Of a DNA stretch of 37,068 bases, positions 8,700 to 16,864 are shown piece after piece. Under the pieces are notes generated by a model, which made no database searches, was not told where the DNA came from, and saw only the letters and a list, made by a program, of their open reading frames with translations. The first letter of the stretch is position 1, and the number at the start of each line of letters is the position of its first letter. Origin of the DNA: an uncultured Bacilli bacterium (GTDB taxonomy: Bacteria; Bacillota_I; Bacilli_A; RF39; UBA660); assembly GCA_947624045.1 (NCBI GenBank), contig CANQIL010000014.1, positions 1 through 37,068 on the forward strand, written 5' to 3'. The translations under genes were made by a program, and so were the position numbers.

Positions 8700-9588
8700 A
8701 AATATCATACCTGATGATGATTTAGCCATTAAAAATATTAGTTATAAAGGAAATAGTCGTATTATTAATACTAATAAAGGAAAATATGTTTTAAAAGAAA
8801 AGAAAAATAATTTACAAGAAATTTTTGAATATTTAAACTTAAAAAAATATTATAATTACTTGCCAATTACTAATAACTATACAGATACTTATGAAATATA
8901 TCCCTATATTGAAGAAAGTCCTACAGATAATGCTTCTAAAGCCATTGACTTAATTTATAATCTTGGTATGCTTCATGTCAAAACTACTACATATGAAGAA
9001 GTTAACTTAGATGAAATAAAAAAATTATATGAAGATACTAATGCTAGAATAGATTATTTATATAAATACTATCTAGACTTACAAGATTATATTGAAAGTA
9101 ATGTCTATATGGCACCAGCTGAATACTTATTAATTAGAAATATAAGTATGGTTTATAGATTATTAGCTTTTTCTAAAGAAAAGTTAAATGCTTGGTATCA
9201 AGAAAAAGAAAAATTAAAAAAAGAAAGATATGTTTTACTTAATAATAATTTAAAATTAGCTCATTTTATAGAAAGTGAAAATAATTATTTTATTAATTGG
9301 AGTAAAGCTAAAAGAGGAATAGTTATTTATGACTTTTTAAATTTTTTTCATAATAATTATCTAGATTTAGATATGAAGTCTTTATATGATTTATATCAAT
9401 CTAAATATAGATATACATCTGATGAAGAAAATTTGTTTTTAGCTCTTTTAGCTATTCCAGAAGAAATTAATTTTAAAAGTACTAATTATATTAATACTAT
9501 AAAGGTTAAGAACTTAGTTGTTTATTTAAATAAAGTTATGGTATTTATTTCAGAAGAAGATGAAAAAGACAAGGAAGAATATGAATAA
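8692..9588 (+). CDS. YsxE/CotS-like spore coat-associated kinase-fold protein
   Basis: This 298-residue protein starts with ATG inside the end of the spoVID-like gene (8-base overlap, translational coupling). The N-terminal half looks like a degenerate aminoglycoside-phosphotransferase / CotS-type fold: NTNKGKYVLKEKK resembles a nucleotide-binding beta-hairpin with a lysine, and NLKLAHFIESENNYFINWSKAKRG sits where the catalytic loop HGD and metal-binding D should be. The catalytic aspartates are not evident, so it may be a pseudokinase. In Bacillus ysxE follows spoVID, which supports the call. No membrane segments are seen. Confidence 0.6.
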   Translation: MIRNIIPDDDLAIKNISYKGNSRIINTNKGKYVLKEKKNNLQEIFEYLNLKKYYNYLPITNNYTDTYEIYPYIEESPTDNASKAIDLIYNLGMLHVKTTTYEEVNLDEIKKLYEDTNARIDYLYKYYLDLQDYIESNVYMAPAEYLLIRNISMVYRLLAFSKEKLNAWYQEKEKLKKERYVLLNNNLKLAHFIESENNYFINWSKAKRGIVIYDFLNFFHNNYLDLDMKSLYDLYQSKYRYTSDEENLFLALLAIPEEINFKSTNYINTIKVKNLVVYLNKVMVFISEEDEKDKEEYE

Positions 9589-9762
9589 AAATTCAAAAAA
9601 TAAGATAAAGGCATTTAGTCTTGTTGTTATGAAAAGAAGTAGAAGTAATTGATAAAAGACTATTATAACTGTTATTATAATACCTGATAAATAGAAGATA
9701 CTACTTCTTCTTTTTTGTTTGCAGAAGTTGCAGCGACAAAAGAAAGAATGTTTATTTTTCAT
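9550..9762 (-). CDS. Possible small Cys-rich membrane protein (doubtful)
   Basis: A minus-strand frame begins at ATG 9762, preceded by TATAGGTGATATCC, a good ribosome site. It encodes 70 residues with a basic cysteine-containing head (FFCRCNFCKQKRR) and two hydrophobic stretches. Against it: it overlaps the 3' end of the ysxE-like gene by 39 bases, contains the inverted repeat at 9634-9716, and its second hydrophobic half is partly the shadow of an acidic coding end. Nothing is recognised. Confidence 0.3.
   Translation of the reverse strand: MKNKHSFFCRCNFCKQKRRSSIFYLSGIIITVIIVFYQLLLLLFITTRLNAFILFFEFLFIFFLVFFIFF
9634..9716 (+). terminator. Possible terminator of the spoVID-ysxE-like operon
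   Basis: AAGAAGTAG (9634-9642) pairs with CTACTTCTT (9701-9709), followed by C and six T. The large loop contains a second hairpin, TATTATAA (9661-9668) with TTATAATA (9674-9681). The sequence is AT-rich, so the structure could be weak. Confidence 0.4.
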
Positions 9763-9827
9763 GGATATCACCTATAATATTTTATGAATTTTCTCTTTAT
9801 TTGGTACTTTAATTTTGGGCTTATAAC

Positions 9828-9836
9828 TGATATAAT
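9828..9836 (+). promoter_or_regulatory. Extended -10 promoter of the hydrogenase gene
   Basis: TG-A-TATAAT is a perfect extended -10. No convincing -35 at 17 bases is seen. The likely ribosome site GAAAGGG (9842-9848) follows. Confidence 0.6.
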
Positions 9837-9860
9837 TTTAATGAAAGGGTAGTGTAGTAA

Positions 9861-11207
9861 ATGATAAGTAGTGAATTAATGGAAAAAGAAGAAGTAAAAG
9901 AAGAAAAAGGACCAATTCCGATTTCTATAAATAATCCTGGTATCATGCGTATTGAAGAAAGATGTATTAAATGTGGTAGATGTAGAACTATTTGTCAAGA
10001 ACAAGTAGGCATTAAGTATGATTTTTCTAAGGCAAAAAGAGAAGTATGTTTGTCATGTGGACAGTGTATTTTGAATTGTCCTGTCGGGGCTTTAGTACCA
10101 AGATTTAATTATAAAAAAGTTTTTGATTACTTATATGATACGGAAAAAATTGTTGTTGCTTTTACATCACCAGCTGTTAGAGTAGCTTTAAATGAAGAAT
10201 TTCAAAGTACTGAGGATAATGTTGAGGGTAAAATGGTTACAGCTTTAAAAGAATTAGGTTTTGATTATGTTTTTGATACTACTTTTGGAGCTGATTTAAC
10301 TATAATGGAAGAAGCTAGTGAGTTTGTAAGACGCTTAAAAGAAAATAAAGACTTGCCTCAATTTAGTAGTTGTTGTCCGGCCTGGGTTAGATACTTAGAA
10401 ATATATCATCCTAATTTAATAAATCATTTATCTACTTGTAAAAGTCCTATTAGTATGCAAGGCGCAATGATAAAAAATTATTTTAGTGAGATGATAGGTG
10501 TTAAAAAGGAAGATATTATCGCGGTAGCTGTAACGCCTTGTACCGCTAAAAAAAGAGAGATAACTCTTCCTGATAATTTGGATACTGATTATGTCATTAC
10601 AACAACAGAGTTAGCAATGATGTTACGAGAAAAAGATATTGATTTTAATAGTTTAACAGATTCATCTTTTGATAGTTTAATGAATAGAGGCAGTGGAGCT
10701 GGTGTTATTTTTGGTAGTTCTGGTGGTGTAACAGAAGCTTTAGTTAGAACAGCTTATCATCTTTTAACAGGGAGTGATGCTCCGACTGAATTTTTAGAAT
10801 TTACTCCGGTAAGAGGCTTAGAAACTTGTAAAGAAGCTTGTATAGAAATTGGTAAAATTAAGTTGAATTTATTAGTTATTCATGGTATGCTAAATATCGA
10901 GGACATTCTAAAGGAAATAGAAAATGGTAGTAAAAAATATGATTTTATTGAAGTTATGAATTGTCCTTTAGGCTGTGTAGGTGGAGGTGGCCAACCTTTA
11001 GGAATTGTCTCTAAACAAAAAGAAACAGTCGAAAGAAGAAGCCAAGGCTTATATAAGGAAGATAAAAATCTAAATGTAAAAGCTAGTTATCAAAATAAAG
11101 ATATAATCGATATTTATAAGTGCTTTTTAGATTGCCCTTTAAGCGAAAAGGCTGAAGAGTTACTTCATACTAGTTATGAAGATAGAAGTAGTATATTAGG
11201 AGAATAA
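9861..11207 (+). CDS. [FeFe] hydrogenase catalytic-type protein
   Basis: This 448-residue protein has two 4Fe-4S ferredoxin-like motifs at residues about 32-80 (CIKCGRCRTIC and CLSCGQCILNCP) followed by an H-cluster domain. All three H-cluster motifs are visible: SSCCPAWVRY, TPCTAKKRE and EVMNCPLGCVGGGGQP, with the ligand cysteines present. The first residues of motifs 1 and 2 differ from the classic TSCCP and MPC forms, so it may belong to a less studied group or have a sensory or bifurcating role. The reaction would be reversible proton reduction to H2 with ferredoxin-type electrons. The maturases HydE, HydF and HydG are not in the window. About 60 residues follow the third motif. The next gene is rubrerythrin, so the pair marks an anaerobe handling redox and oxygen stress. 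The start ATG 9861 is 12 bases from GAAAGGG. Confidence 0.85.
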   Translation: MISSELMEKEEVKEEKGPIPISINNPGIMRIEERCIKCGRCRTICQEQVGIKYDFSKAKREVCLSCGQCILNCPVGALVPRFNYKKVFDYLYDTEKIVVAFTSPAVRVALNEEFQSTEDNVEGKMVTALKELGFDYVFDTTFGADLTIMEEASEFVRRLKENKDLPQFSSCCPAWVRYLEIYHPNLINHLSTCKSPISMQGAMIKNYFSEMIGVKKEDIIAVAVTPCTAKKREITLPDNLDTDYVITTTELAMMLREKDIDFNSLTDSSFDSLMNRGSGAGVIFGSSGGVTEALVRTAYHLLTGSDAPTEFLEFTPVRGLETCKEACIEIGKIKLNLLVIHGMLNIEDILKEIENGSKKYDFIEVMNCPLGCVGGGGQPLGIVSKQKETVERRSQGLYKEDKNLNVKASYQNKDIIDIYKCFLDCPLSEKAEELLHTSYEDRSSILGE

Positions 11208-11245
11208 TCCTTAATATAAATATATAAAGAAAGAGGTTAAGATTT

Positions 11246-11785
11246 ATGGAATTAAAAGGAAGTAAAACTGAACAAAATTTAATGACTGCATTTGCAGGAG
11301 AAAGCCAAGCTAGAAATAAATATACTTATTATGCTAGTAAAGCTAAAAAAGATGGTTATGAACAATTAGCTGCTATCTTCTTAGAAACAGCTGAAAATGA
11401 AAAAGAGCATGCTAAGTTATGGTTTAAAGAATTACATGGTGGTGATATTCCAACTACTGAAGAAAACTTACAAGATGCCGCAAATGGTGAAAACTATGAG
11501 TGGACTGAAATGTATAAAGAGTTTGCTGAAACTGCCAAAGAAGAAGGATTTACTAGACTAGCTTTTCTATTTGAAAAAGTTGGTGAAATTGAAAAAGAAC
11601 ATGAGAAGAGATATTTGAAATTACTTCAAAATGTAAAAGATGATAGAGTATTCCACAAAGATGGTAATAAAATTTGGGTATGTCGTAACTGTGGCCATGT
11701 TTATGAGGGAAAAGATGCCCTAGAAGTATGCCCTGTATGTAGTCATAAACAAAGCTTTATGGAATTAAAGGCTGAAAATTATTAA
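11246..11785 (+). CDS. rbr: Rubrerythrin
   Basis: This 179-residue protein has an N-terminal ferritin-like four-helix domain (residues about 1-135) with the diiron ligands in [33 protein letters not shown] and [13 protein letters not shown]. The C-terminal rubredoxin-like domain carries [12 protein letters not shown] and [10 protein letters not shown], that is four iron-binding cysteines. It reduces hydrogen peroxide in the cytoplasm of anaerobes. Length and order are exactly those of classic rubrerythrin. AGAGGTT precedes ATG 11246. It lies 38 bases after the hydrogenase and ends in a strong terminator. Confidence 0.95.
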   Translation: MELKGSKTEQNLMTAFAGESQARNKYTYYASKAKKDGYEQLAAIFLETAENEKEHAKLWFKELHGGDIPTTEENLQDAANGENYEWTEMYKEFAETAKEEGFTRLAFLFEKVGEIEKEHEKRYLKLLQNVKDDRVFHKDGNKIWVCRNCGHVYEGKDALEVCPVCSHKQSFMELKAENY

Positions 11786-11790
11786 AAGTG

Positions 11791-11836
11791 ACTGTTGAAT
11801 AGTTAGCTATTAGACTATTTGACAGTTTTTTTTATT
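11791..11836 (+). terminator. Intrinsic terminator of rbr
   Basis: A 13-base arm ACTGTTGAATAGT pairs with ACTATTTGACAGT (11 of 13 exact) around a 10-base loop, followed by eight T. Confidence 0.85.
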
Positions 11837-11842
11837 TTTTTC

Positions 11843-11878
11843 TTGACAGGACGGTATGGGGGGGGGGTATGCTATACT
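11843..11878 (+). promoter_or_regulatory. Poly-G promoter of surface gene B
   Basis: TTGACA (11843-11848), nine bases, ten G (11858-11867), then TATGCTATACT with an extended -10 TG-C-TATACT (11870-11878). The spacer is 24 bases, identical in layout to the gene A promoter. The leader after it (GGTAAAAATA...GTGGAAAA) is also shared. Confidence 0.85.
11858..11867 (+). repeat. G10 homopolymer in promoter spacer (gene B)
   Basis: Ten consecutive G residues between -35 and -10, the same length as at the other two loci. Confidence 0.9.
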
Positions 11879-11915
11879 TAGGTAAAAATAGAAACAGTGG
11901 AAAAGAGTGATGATT

Positions 11916-13922
11916 ATGGATAGTAGAAAGCAAAAATATATAATTATAGGGGCTTTATGTTTAGTAGTAATAGGCTTATCTATTGGATATGCAGTACTTT
12001 CGGCTAATTTAAAAATAGGTGGAACAGCTACTGTTCCAGCAGAGAAGTGGAGTGTTATTTTTGTAAGTGAAAATACGACTACTTCAAAAAGTGGTAAAGC
12101 TACTTGTGATATTGGTAAAGTAACAGGTACTTCTATTACAGAATTAAGTGCTACTTTTAAAATACCAGGAGATTCTTGTACTTTTACTATTCCAGTTGAA
12201 AATGCAGGAACAATTGCAGCTAAGTTAACAGATGTTGAAGGAATAAATACTCCTTTATCTTATACAGTTAAATCTCCTGGAGATGAAGATATCTTAAGAA
12301 ATAATGTTACTTATGAAGTGTATTATGGTAATACTCAAATAAATAGTGAAACTACTTTTGAAAGCATTGATATATTAGATTCTAAAGAAAAAACAACTGT
12401 AACTTTAAGAGTAGCTTTTAATAGTGAAGCTACTAGTATTCCTAATGATACTGTTACTATTGAAGGATTAGATAGAACATTTATTTTTGAAAATGTCGTC
12501 AGTGGAGATAGTTCATCTGGAACAGTGATACCAGTATCACAAACTAAACCAAATGCTCCAGTATTAAATGATGGAATGATACCGGTTTATTATGAAGAAA
12601 GAGGTACAACTGATGGAGTATGGAAAAAAGCTGATGAAAATAATAAAGATAATATTTGGTATGATTATGACCACCAAAAGTGGGCAAATGCTGTAACTGT
12701 AACAGAAAGTTCAAGAAATCATTATAAAAACGAAGTTGAAGTTGGAGAAGAAGTATCAATGGATGATATAAATACAATGTGGGTATGGATACCAAGATAT
12801 TCATATACAATCCAAGGAAAATATGGCCGAGGTGGAACAAGTGCAGCCTTACCTGGTGCCATTGATATAAAATTTCTATCAAAGTCAGACTCAGCAGAGA
12901 GTGGAACAGCTAATTACACGGGAAATGAACAAAAAAATTGGAGAACACCAGATGCTTTCAATTTTGGTGGAACAACCCAAGATGGAATATGGGTAGGCAA
13001 ATTTGAAATAGCAGGAACTTTAGATTCTCAAGATGCTTGTGTAGATGAAAATTGCAATGTAAAAAATTTGTCTATAAAACCGGGAGTAGCTTCACTAAGA
13101 TATCAAAGAGTAAGTAGTTTCTTTTATGCTGCAAGAAGTATGCAGAAAGATAAAGAAACTTTTGGATTTACTGATAGTGGGGACTTACATATGATAAAGA
13201 ATGATGAATGGGGAGCAGTAGCGTATCTATCACAAAGCAAATATGGAAAACACGGTAATCCAGATTATTCTGGTAGATATGAAGAAATCTATCAGAATAA
13301 GTCAGCGGAATATATAACAGGAAATAGTAATGGAGCGCCAAGTCAAAGCGAAACTGCACCTAAACAACATGCCTACAATAATTTAACTAAGCTAGGTGAA
13401 GGACAAGGCCAAGCAGGTCCCGGTGCTTCTACTACAGGAAACGTATATGGAGTATATGATATGAGTGGAGGTGCATGGGAATACGTAATGGGAGTTCTTT
13501 CTTATTATGAAGATCCATATCTTCCGATGAGTGGAAACTCAACTACATCTAATTCTGGTTTCACAGGAAAAGTATATGAAAATAACGAATATACAAATTT
13601 TATAAATGAGCCAGCACTTCCTTTTCCAAAAGAAAAATATTATAATTTATATAAAGTTGGAACAACAGCTGATACAATGCCAAAAACATCAGATTTAAAT
13701 AATTCTCTAAAAGCCTGCAATGGAAGAATATGTTACGGACAAGCCTTATCCGAAACATTAGGCTGGTATGATGATTATAACGGCTTTGTATCGAACGATG
13801 GTCCTTGGTCTGTACGCGGCTGTGGTCGTAGTTATGCTACTGATGCAGGGATTTTTGCATCAGCTCAATCTGGTGGCAATGCTTTCAGTCATGGCTCCCG
13901 TTTTGCTTTAATATCTCAATAA
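11916..13922 (+). CDS. Variable surface protein B (anchor, beta module, FGE/C-type-lectin-like domain)
   Basis: ATG 11916 is chosen over GTG 11907 and ATG 11910 because it gives MDSRKQKY, matching genes A and C. The product has 668 residues. Residues 8-28 are a hydrophobic anchor followed by GYAVLSANLKIGGTA. Residues about 30-205 are a beta-rich module with KIPGDSCTFTIPVENAG. A serine/proline linker follows (about 200-220). The FGE / C-type-lectin-like domain spans about 225-668 (WVWIPRYSYT, GIWVGKFE, MIKNDEWGAVAYLSQ, AGPGASTTGNVYGVYDMSGG). The cysteine pair CVDENC is conserved in A and C. The last 53 residues are the variable tail. It probably sits on the cell surface and binds a ligand. An enzymatic role as a formylglycine generator is not supported. 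Codons outside the tail are nearly identical to gene C over long stretches. Confidence 0.85.
   Translation: MDSRKQKYIIIGALCLVVIGLSIGYAVLSANLKIGGTATVPAEKWSVIFVSENTTTSKSGKATCDIGKVTGTSITELSATFKIPGDSCTFTIPVENAGTIAAKLTDVEGINTPLSYTVKSPGDEDILRNNVTYEVYYGNTQINSETTFESIDILDSKEKTTVTLRVAFNSEATSIPNDTVTIEGLDRTFIFENVVSGDSSSGTVIPVSQTKPNAPVLNDGMIPVYYEERGTTDGVWKKADENNKDNIWYDYDHQKWANAVTVTESSRNHYKNEVEVGEEVSMDDINTMWVWIPRYSYTIQGKYGRGGTSAALPGAIDIKFLSKSDSAESGTANYTGNEQKNWRTPDAFNFGGTTQDGIWVGKFEIAGTLDSQDACVDENCNVKNLSIKPGVASLRYQRVSSFFYAARSMQKDKETFGFTDSGDLHMIKNDEWGAVAYLSQSKYGKHGNPDYSGRYEEIYQNKSAEYITGNSNGAPSQSETAPKQHAYNNLTKLGEGQGQAGPGASTTGNVYGVYDMSGGAWEYVMGVLSYYEDPYLPMSGNSTTSNSGFTGKVYENNEYTNFINEPALPFPKEKYYNLYKVGTTADTMPKTSDLNNSLKACNGRICYGQALSETLGWYDDYNGFVSNDGPWSVRGCGRSYATDAGIFASAQSGGNAFSHGSRFALISQ
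13761..13922 (+). other. DGR-like variable region of gene B
   Basis: The skeleton is GWY-DY-GF-...-PW-..RG....DAGIF....GG....SRF.L. Most variable codons end in T or C (AAC, GGC, GAT, TCT, TGT, CGT, AGT, TAT, GCT, ACT, TTC, CAT). The second G of the usual RGG is C here. B and C share much sequence just upstream, and the variable positions differ. Confidence 0.6.
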
Positions 13923-13927
13923 TATTT

Positions 13928-13958
13928 AATGATAACTTAAAAAGAGTTGTCATTTTTT
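13928..13958 (+). terminator. Intrinsic terminator of gene B
   Basis: AATGATAACT pairs with AGTTGTCATT (one G-T pair) across a 7-base loop, followed by T residues. Confidence 0.75.
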
Positions 13959-14065
13959 ATTTACAAAGTAAACTATAAATCTACATATTTTTACTATCCT
14001 AAGTTGTATAATTTTTATATATACTAGTTTAGTAATATTTTAGTACTACAAAGGATTTGAAGATT

Positions 14066-16072
14066 ATGGATAATAGAAAACAAAAATATATAATAATAGG
14101 AGCTTTATGTTTAGTAGTAATTGGCTTATCTATTGGATATGCTATTTTGTCTGCAAATTTAAAAATAGGTGGAACAGCTACTGTTCCGGTGGAAAAATGG
14201 AGTGTAATTTTTGTAAGTGAAAATACTACTACTTCTACAGGTGGTAAAGCTTCTTGTGATATTGGTAAAGTAACAGGTACATCAATTACAGAATTAAGTG
14301 CTTCTTTTAAAATACCAGGGGATTCTTGCACTTTTACTATTCCTGTTGAAAATGCCGGAACAATAGCGGCTAAGTTGAAAGATGTTGAGGGAATAAATAA
14401 TCCTTTATCTTATACAGTTAAATCTCCTGAAGATGAAGAAATTTTAAGAGGAAATGTTACTTATGAAGTATATTATGGTAATACCCAAATAAATACTGAA
14501 ACTAGTTTTGAAAATATAGATATATTAGACTCAAAAGAAAAAACTACAGTAACATTAAGAGTAACTTTTAGTAATGAAGCTACTAATATTCCTAATGACA
14601 CCGTTACAATTGAAGGCTTAGATAGAACATTTATCTTTGAAAATGTCGTCAGTGGAGATAGTTCATCAGGTACAGTAACACCAGTATCAGAAACTAAACC
14701 AAATGCTCCAGTATTAAATGGAGATATGATACCAGTATATTATGAAGCAACAAATACTACTGAGGGAGTATGGAAAAAAGCAGATTCAAGTAATAAAGAT
14801 AATAGTTGGTATGACTATGACCATCAAAAATGGGCTAATGCGGTAACTGTTATTTCTGATGTACGAGGTGATTTAATCCAAGCTGATCCAGGAACAGAAA
14901 TAGATATGAAATATATAAATACAATGTGGGTGTGGATACCAAGATATTCATATACAATCCAAGGCAAATATGGAAGAGGTGGAACAAGTGCAGAGTTACC
15001 TGGAGCCATTGATGTAAAATTTTTATCTAAGACAGACACAGCTGAAAGTGGAACAGCTAATTATACAGGGACTCAGCAAAATAACTGGAGAACACCAGAT
15101 GCATTTAGCTTTGGAGGAGTAACCCAAGCAGGAATATGGGTCGGAAAATTTGAAACTACAGGTACTTTACCTTCAGAAGACGTATGTGTAGACGATGCTT
15201 GCAATGTGAGTAAGTTAACTATAAAACCAGGTGAACGTTCATGTCGAGGTCAACGCGTAAGTAGTTTCTTTTATGCCGCAAGAAGTATGCAAAAGGATAA
15301 AGCAACTTTTGGATTTACTGATAGAGGTGACTTACACATGATGAAAAATGATGAGTGGGGAGCAGTAGCATACCTTTCTCAAAGCAAATATGGAAAGCAT
15401 GGTAATCCAGATTATGCAGGAAAATATGAAGAAATATATCAAAATAAATCAGAAGAATATGTAACAGGAAGTAGTAATGGAACACCAAGTCAAAAAGAAT
15501 CAACATCTACACAATATGTTTATAATGATATGGCCGAACTAGGCGAAGGAAAAGGTCAAGCTGGACCAGGAGCCTCTACTACAGGAAATATCTATGGGAT
15601 ATATGATATGATTGGGGGAGCATGGGAATATATAATGGGAGTATTAGCTTATTATGAAGAACCATATCCACCAATGAGTGGAAATTCAACGACATTAAAC
15701 TCAGGATTTACCGGAAAAGTATATGCCACTAATGCTTATGATGATTTTAAAAATAACCCAGAACTTGCATTTCCAGCAGAAAAATATTATAATTTATATA
15801 AAATTGGAACAAGTAGCGATACAATGCCAACGATTTCAAATTTAACATATTCACAAAAAGCTTGTGACAATGGAATATGCTATGGACAAGCTTTATCAGA
15901 AACATCAGGTTGGTATGGCAATTGGACTGGATTTGTATATCGTGAGTATCCTTGGATAGATCGTGGTGGTTACTATGGTGATGCTGCTGGTGCGGGAATA
16001 TTTGTATCACACTATGCTTACGGACATGCCAGTAGTAGCCGCAGCACCCGTTTTGTTATAACACATCAATAA
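14066..16072 (+). CDS. Variable surface protein C (anchor, beta module, FGE/C-type-lectin-like domain)
   Basis: The start is ATG 14066 after AAAGG (14050-14054). The in-frame TTG 14057 is less likely. The 668-residue product has the same layout and length as protein B: anchor helix 8-28, beta module about 30-205, linker, FGE / C-type-lectin-like domain about 225-668 (LHMMKNDEWGAVAYLSQ, AGPGASTTGNIYGIYDMIGG) and a variable tail. Its promoter lacks the poly-G tract. TATAAT at 14007-14012 is a candidate -10 without a good -35, so C may be the constitutively expressed member. A cluster of CGN arginine codons near 15236-15256 (ERSCRGQR) contrasts with AGA use elsewhere and falls in a loop that differs between all paralogues. 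The convergent gene at 16084 follows after 11 bases. Confidence 0.85.
   Translation: MDNRKQKYIIIGALCLVVIGLSIGYAILSANLKIGGTATVPVEKWSVIFVSENTTTSTGGKASCDIGKVTGTSITELSASFKIPGDSCTFTIPVENAGTIAAKLKDVEGINNPLSYTVKSPEDEEILRGNVTYEVYYGNTQINTETSFENIDILDSKEKTTVTLRVTFSNEATNIPNDTVTIEGLDRTFIFENVVSGDSSSGTVTPVSETKPNAPVLNGDMIPVYYEATNTTEGVWKKADSSNKDNSWYDYDHQKWANAVTVISDVRGDLIQADPGTEIDMKYINTMWVWIPRYSYTIQGKYGRGGTSAELPGAIDVKFLSKTDTAESGTANYTGTQQNNWRTPDAFSFGGVTQAGIWVGKFETTGTLPSEDVCVDDACNVSKLTIKPGERSCRGQRVSSFFYAARSMQKDKATFGFTDRGDLHMMKNDEWGAVAYLSQSKYGKHGNPDYAGKYEEIYQNKSEEYVTGSSNGTPSQKESTSTQYVYNDMAELGEGKGQAGPGASTTGNIYGIYDMIGGAWEYIMGVLAYYEEPYPPMSGNSTTLNSGFTGKVYATNAYDDFKNNPELAFPAEKYYNLYKIGTSSDTMPTISNLTYSQKACDNGICYGQALSETSGWYGNWTGFVYREYPWIDRGGYYGDAAGAGIFVSHYAYGHASSSRSTRFVITHQ
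15908..16072 (+). other. DGR-like variable region of gene C
   Basis: The skeleton is GWY-.W.GFVYR.YPW-.RGG....AAGAGIF....Y......TRFV. Variable codons are mostly NNY (GGC, AAT, ACT, GAT, TAC, TAT, GGT, CAC, CAT, AGT, AGC, ACC). GC content rises relative to the upstream gene body. Confidence 0.6.
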
Positions 16073-16083
16073 AATAAAACTGT

Positions 16084-16461
16084 TTAAGTAAATGAAATTT
16101 CTGTATCTAAGTTTTCATCAATAATAGCAATATACAATAATATTGCTCCTGCTATAGTAAATAAAAACGATGAGTAAAGATTTAAAGTAGCTAAATCTTT
16201 GCTTTTTTTATTTAAAGAATTTTTATTATCTAAATAACTTTCATAACTATCATATAAATAATAAATATAAATAATCATCGCAACAGAAAAAACAAAAATA
16301 AGAGCACTACGATATTTTTCTTTATCTTCTTCTTGATAATATCTAAAATATCTTTCTTCATAAAAATTTCCATAAATAGATATGCCTATTAAAATAAGAC
16401 AAATAATCCATATAAAGTTTTCTATTTTTATATCTTTTATTCTTTCCGTATTTTCTCTCAT
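16084..16461 (-). CDS. Small three-helix membrane protein of unknown function
   Basis: This 125-residue protein has hydrophobic segments at about 15-31, 48-67 and 95-113, and a charged loop (DNKNSLNKKSKD) between the last two. It is not recognised. ATG 16461 has no Shine-Dalgarno sequence; a TATATT box at 16468-16473 ends six bases before the start, so the mRNA could be leaderless. It is divergent from the next gene and convergent with surface gene C. Codon choice is ordinary for the window. Confidence 0.65.
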   Translation of the reverse strand: MRENTERIKDIKIENFIWIICLILIGISIYGNFYEERYFRYYQEEDKEKYRSALIFVFSVAMIIYIYYLYDSYESYLDNKNSLNKKSKDLATLNLYSSFLFTIAGAILLYIAIIDENLDTEISFT

Positions 16462-16514
16462 ATTAAAAATATATTCTTAAAATTTAATTAATATAATTTT
16501 ATAGGTGATGTTCT

Positions 16515-16862
16515 TTGAGTATGATACCTAATGTACATCCGCGCATCTTCTCGGGAAGTGCCGTGGCAGTTGGTTATATTTTAATAGATGATATGACTGC
16601 TAACGAACAAAATGCTCTTGGTAACTGGTTAATGCTTATTGCCCAAGTCTTATCAACCAATGCTTTTTACCAACAAGTTCAAGAAGAAAGAGGCAATAAA
16701 TTAAAAAATAGTACTAATAGTGGTAAAAGTACTAATTATAATGGAAATTATAGTAATGTTAATAATACTAATAGTAGTAATAGTAATAATGAAGTTGATA
16801 TGTTAAAAAAGATGGTTCAAGCCCTACAACAAGAAATTGCTAATTTAGAAAAGAAACTTTAA
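16515..16862 (+). CDS. Small protein of unknown function with Asn/Ser linker and C-terminal coiled coil
   Basis: The start is TTG 16515, 6 bases after AGGTGAT (16502-16508). ATG 16521 would be 12 bases away. The 115-residue product has an N-terminal domain (about 1-58) with two helices (GSAVAVGYILIDDM, NALGNWLMLIAQVLSTNAFYQQVQEE), a low-complexity asparagine/serine linker (about 62-92) and a C-terminal heptad-like helix (VDMLKKMVQALQQEIANLEKKL). This suggests an oligomeric scaffold or adaptor. The family is not recognised. It is separated by two bases from the convergent XRE gene. Confidence 0.7.
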   Translation: MSMIPNVHPRIFSGSAVAVGYILIDDMTANEQNALGNWLMLIAQVLSTNAFYQQVQEERGNKLKNSTNSGKSTNYNGNYSNVNNTNSSNSNNEVDMLKKMVQALQQEIANLEKKL

Positions 16863-16864
16863 AA

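Noticed and set aside
12544-12882. Minus-strand reading frames opposite the surface genes (also near 13168, 15315, 15747, 18184, 18505, 20648, 21059, 22142)
   Set aside because: These are low-complexity His/Leu/Tyr-rich shadows of the repeated coding pattern on the plus strand, without ribosome sites.
12030-13922. Formylglycine-generating enzyme activity of the surface proteins
   Set aside because: The fold resemblance is clear, but no sulfatase partner is present and the variable tail fits a binding role.
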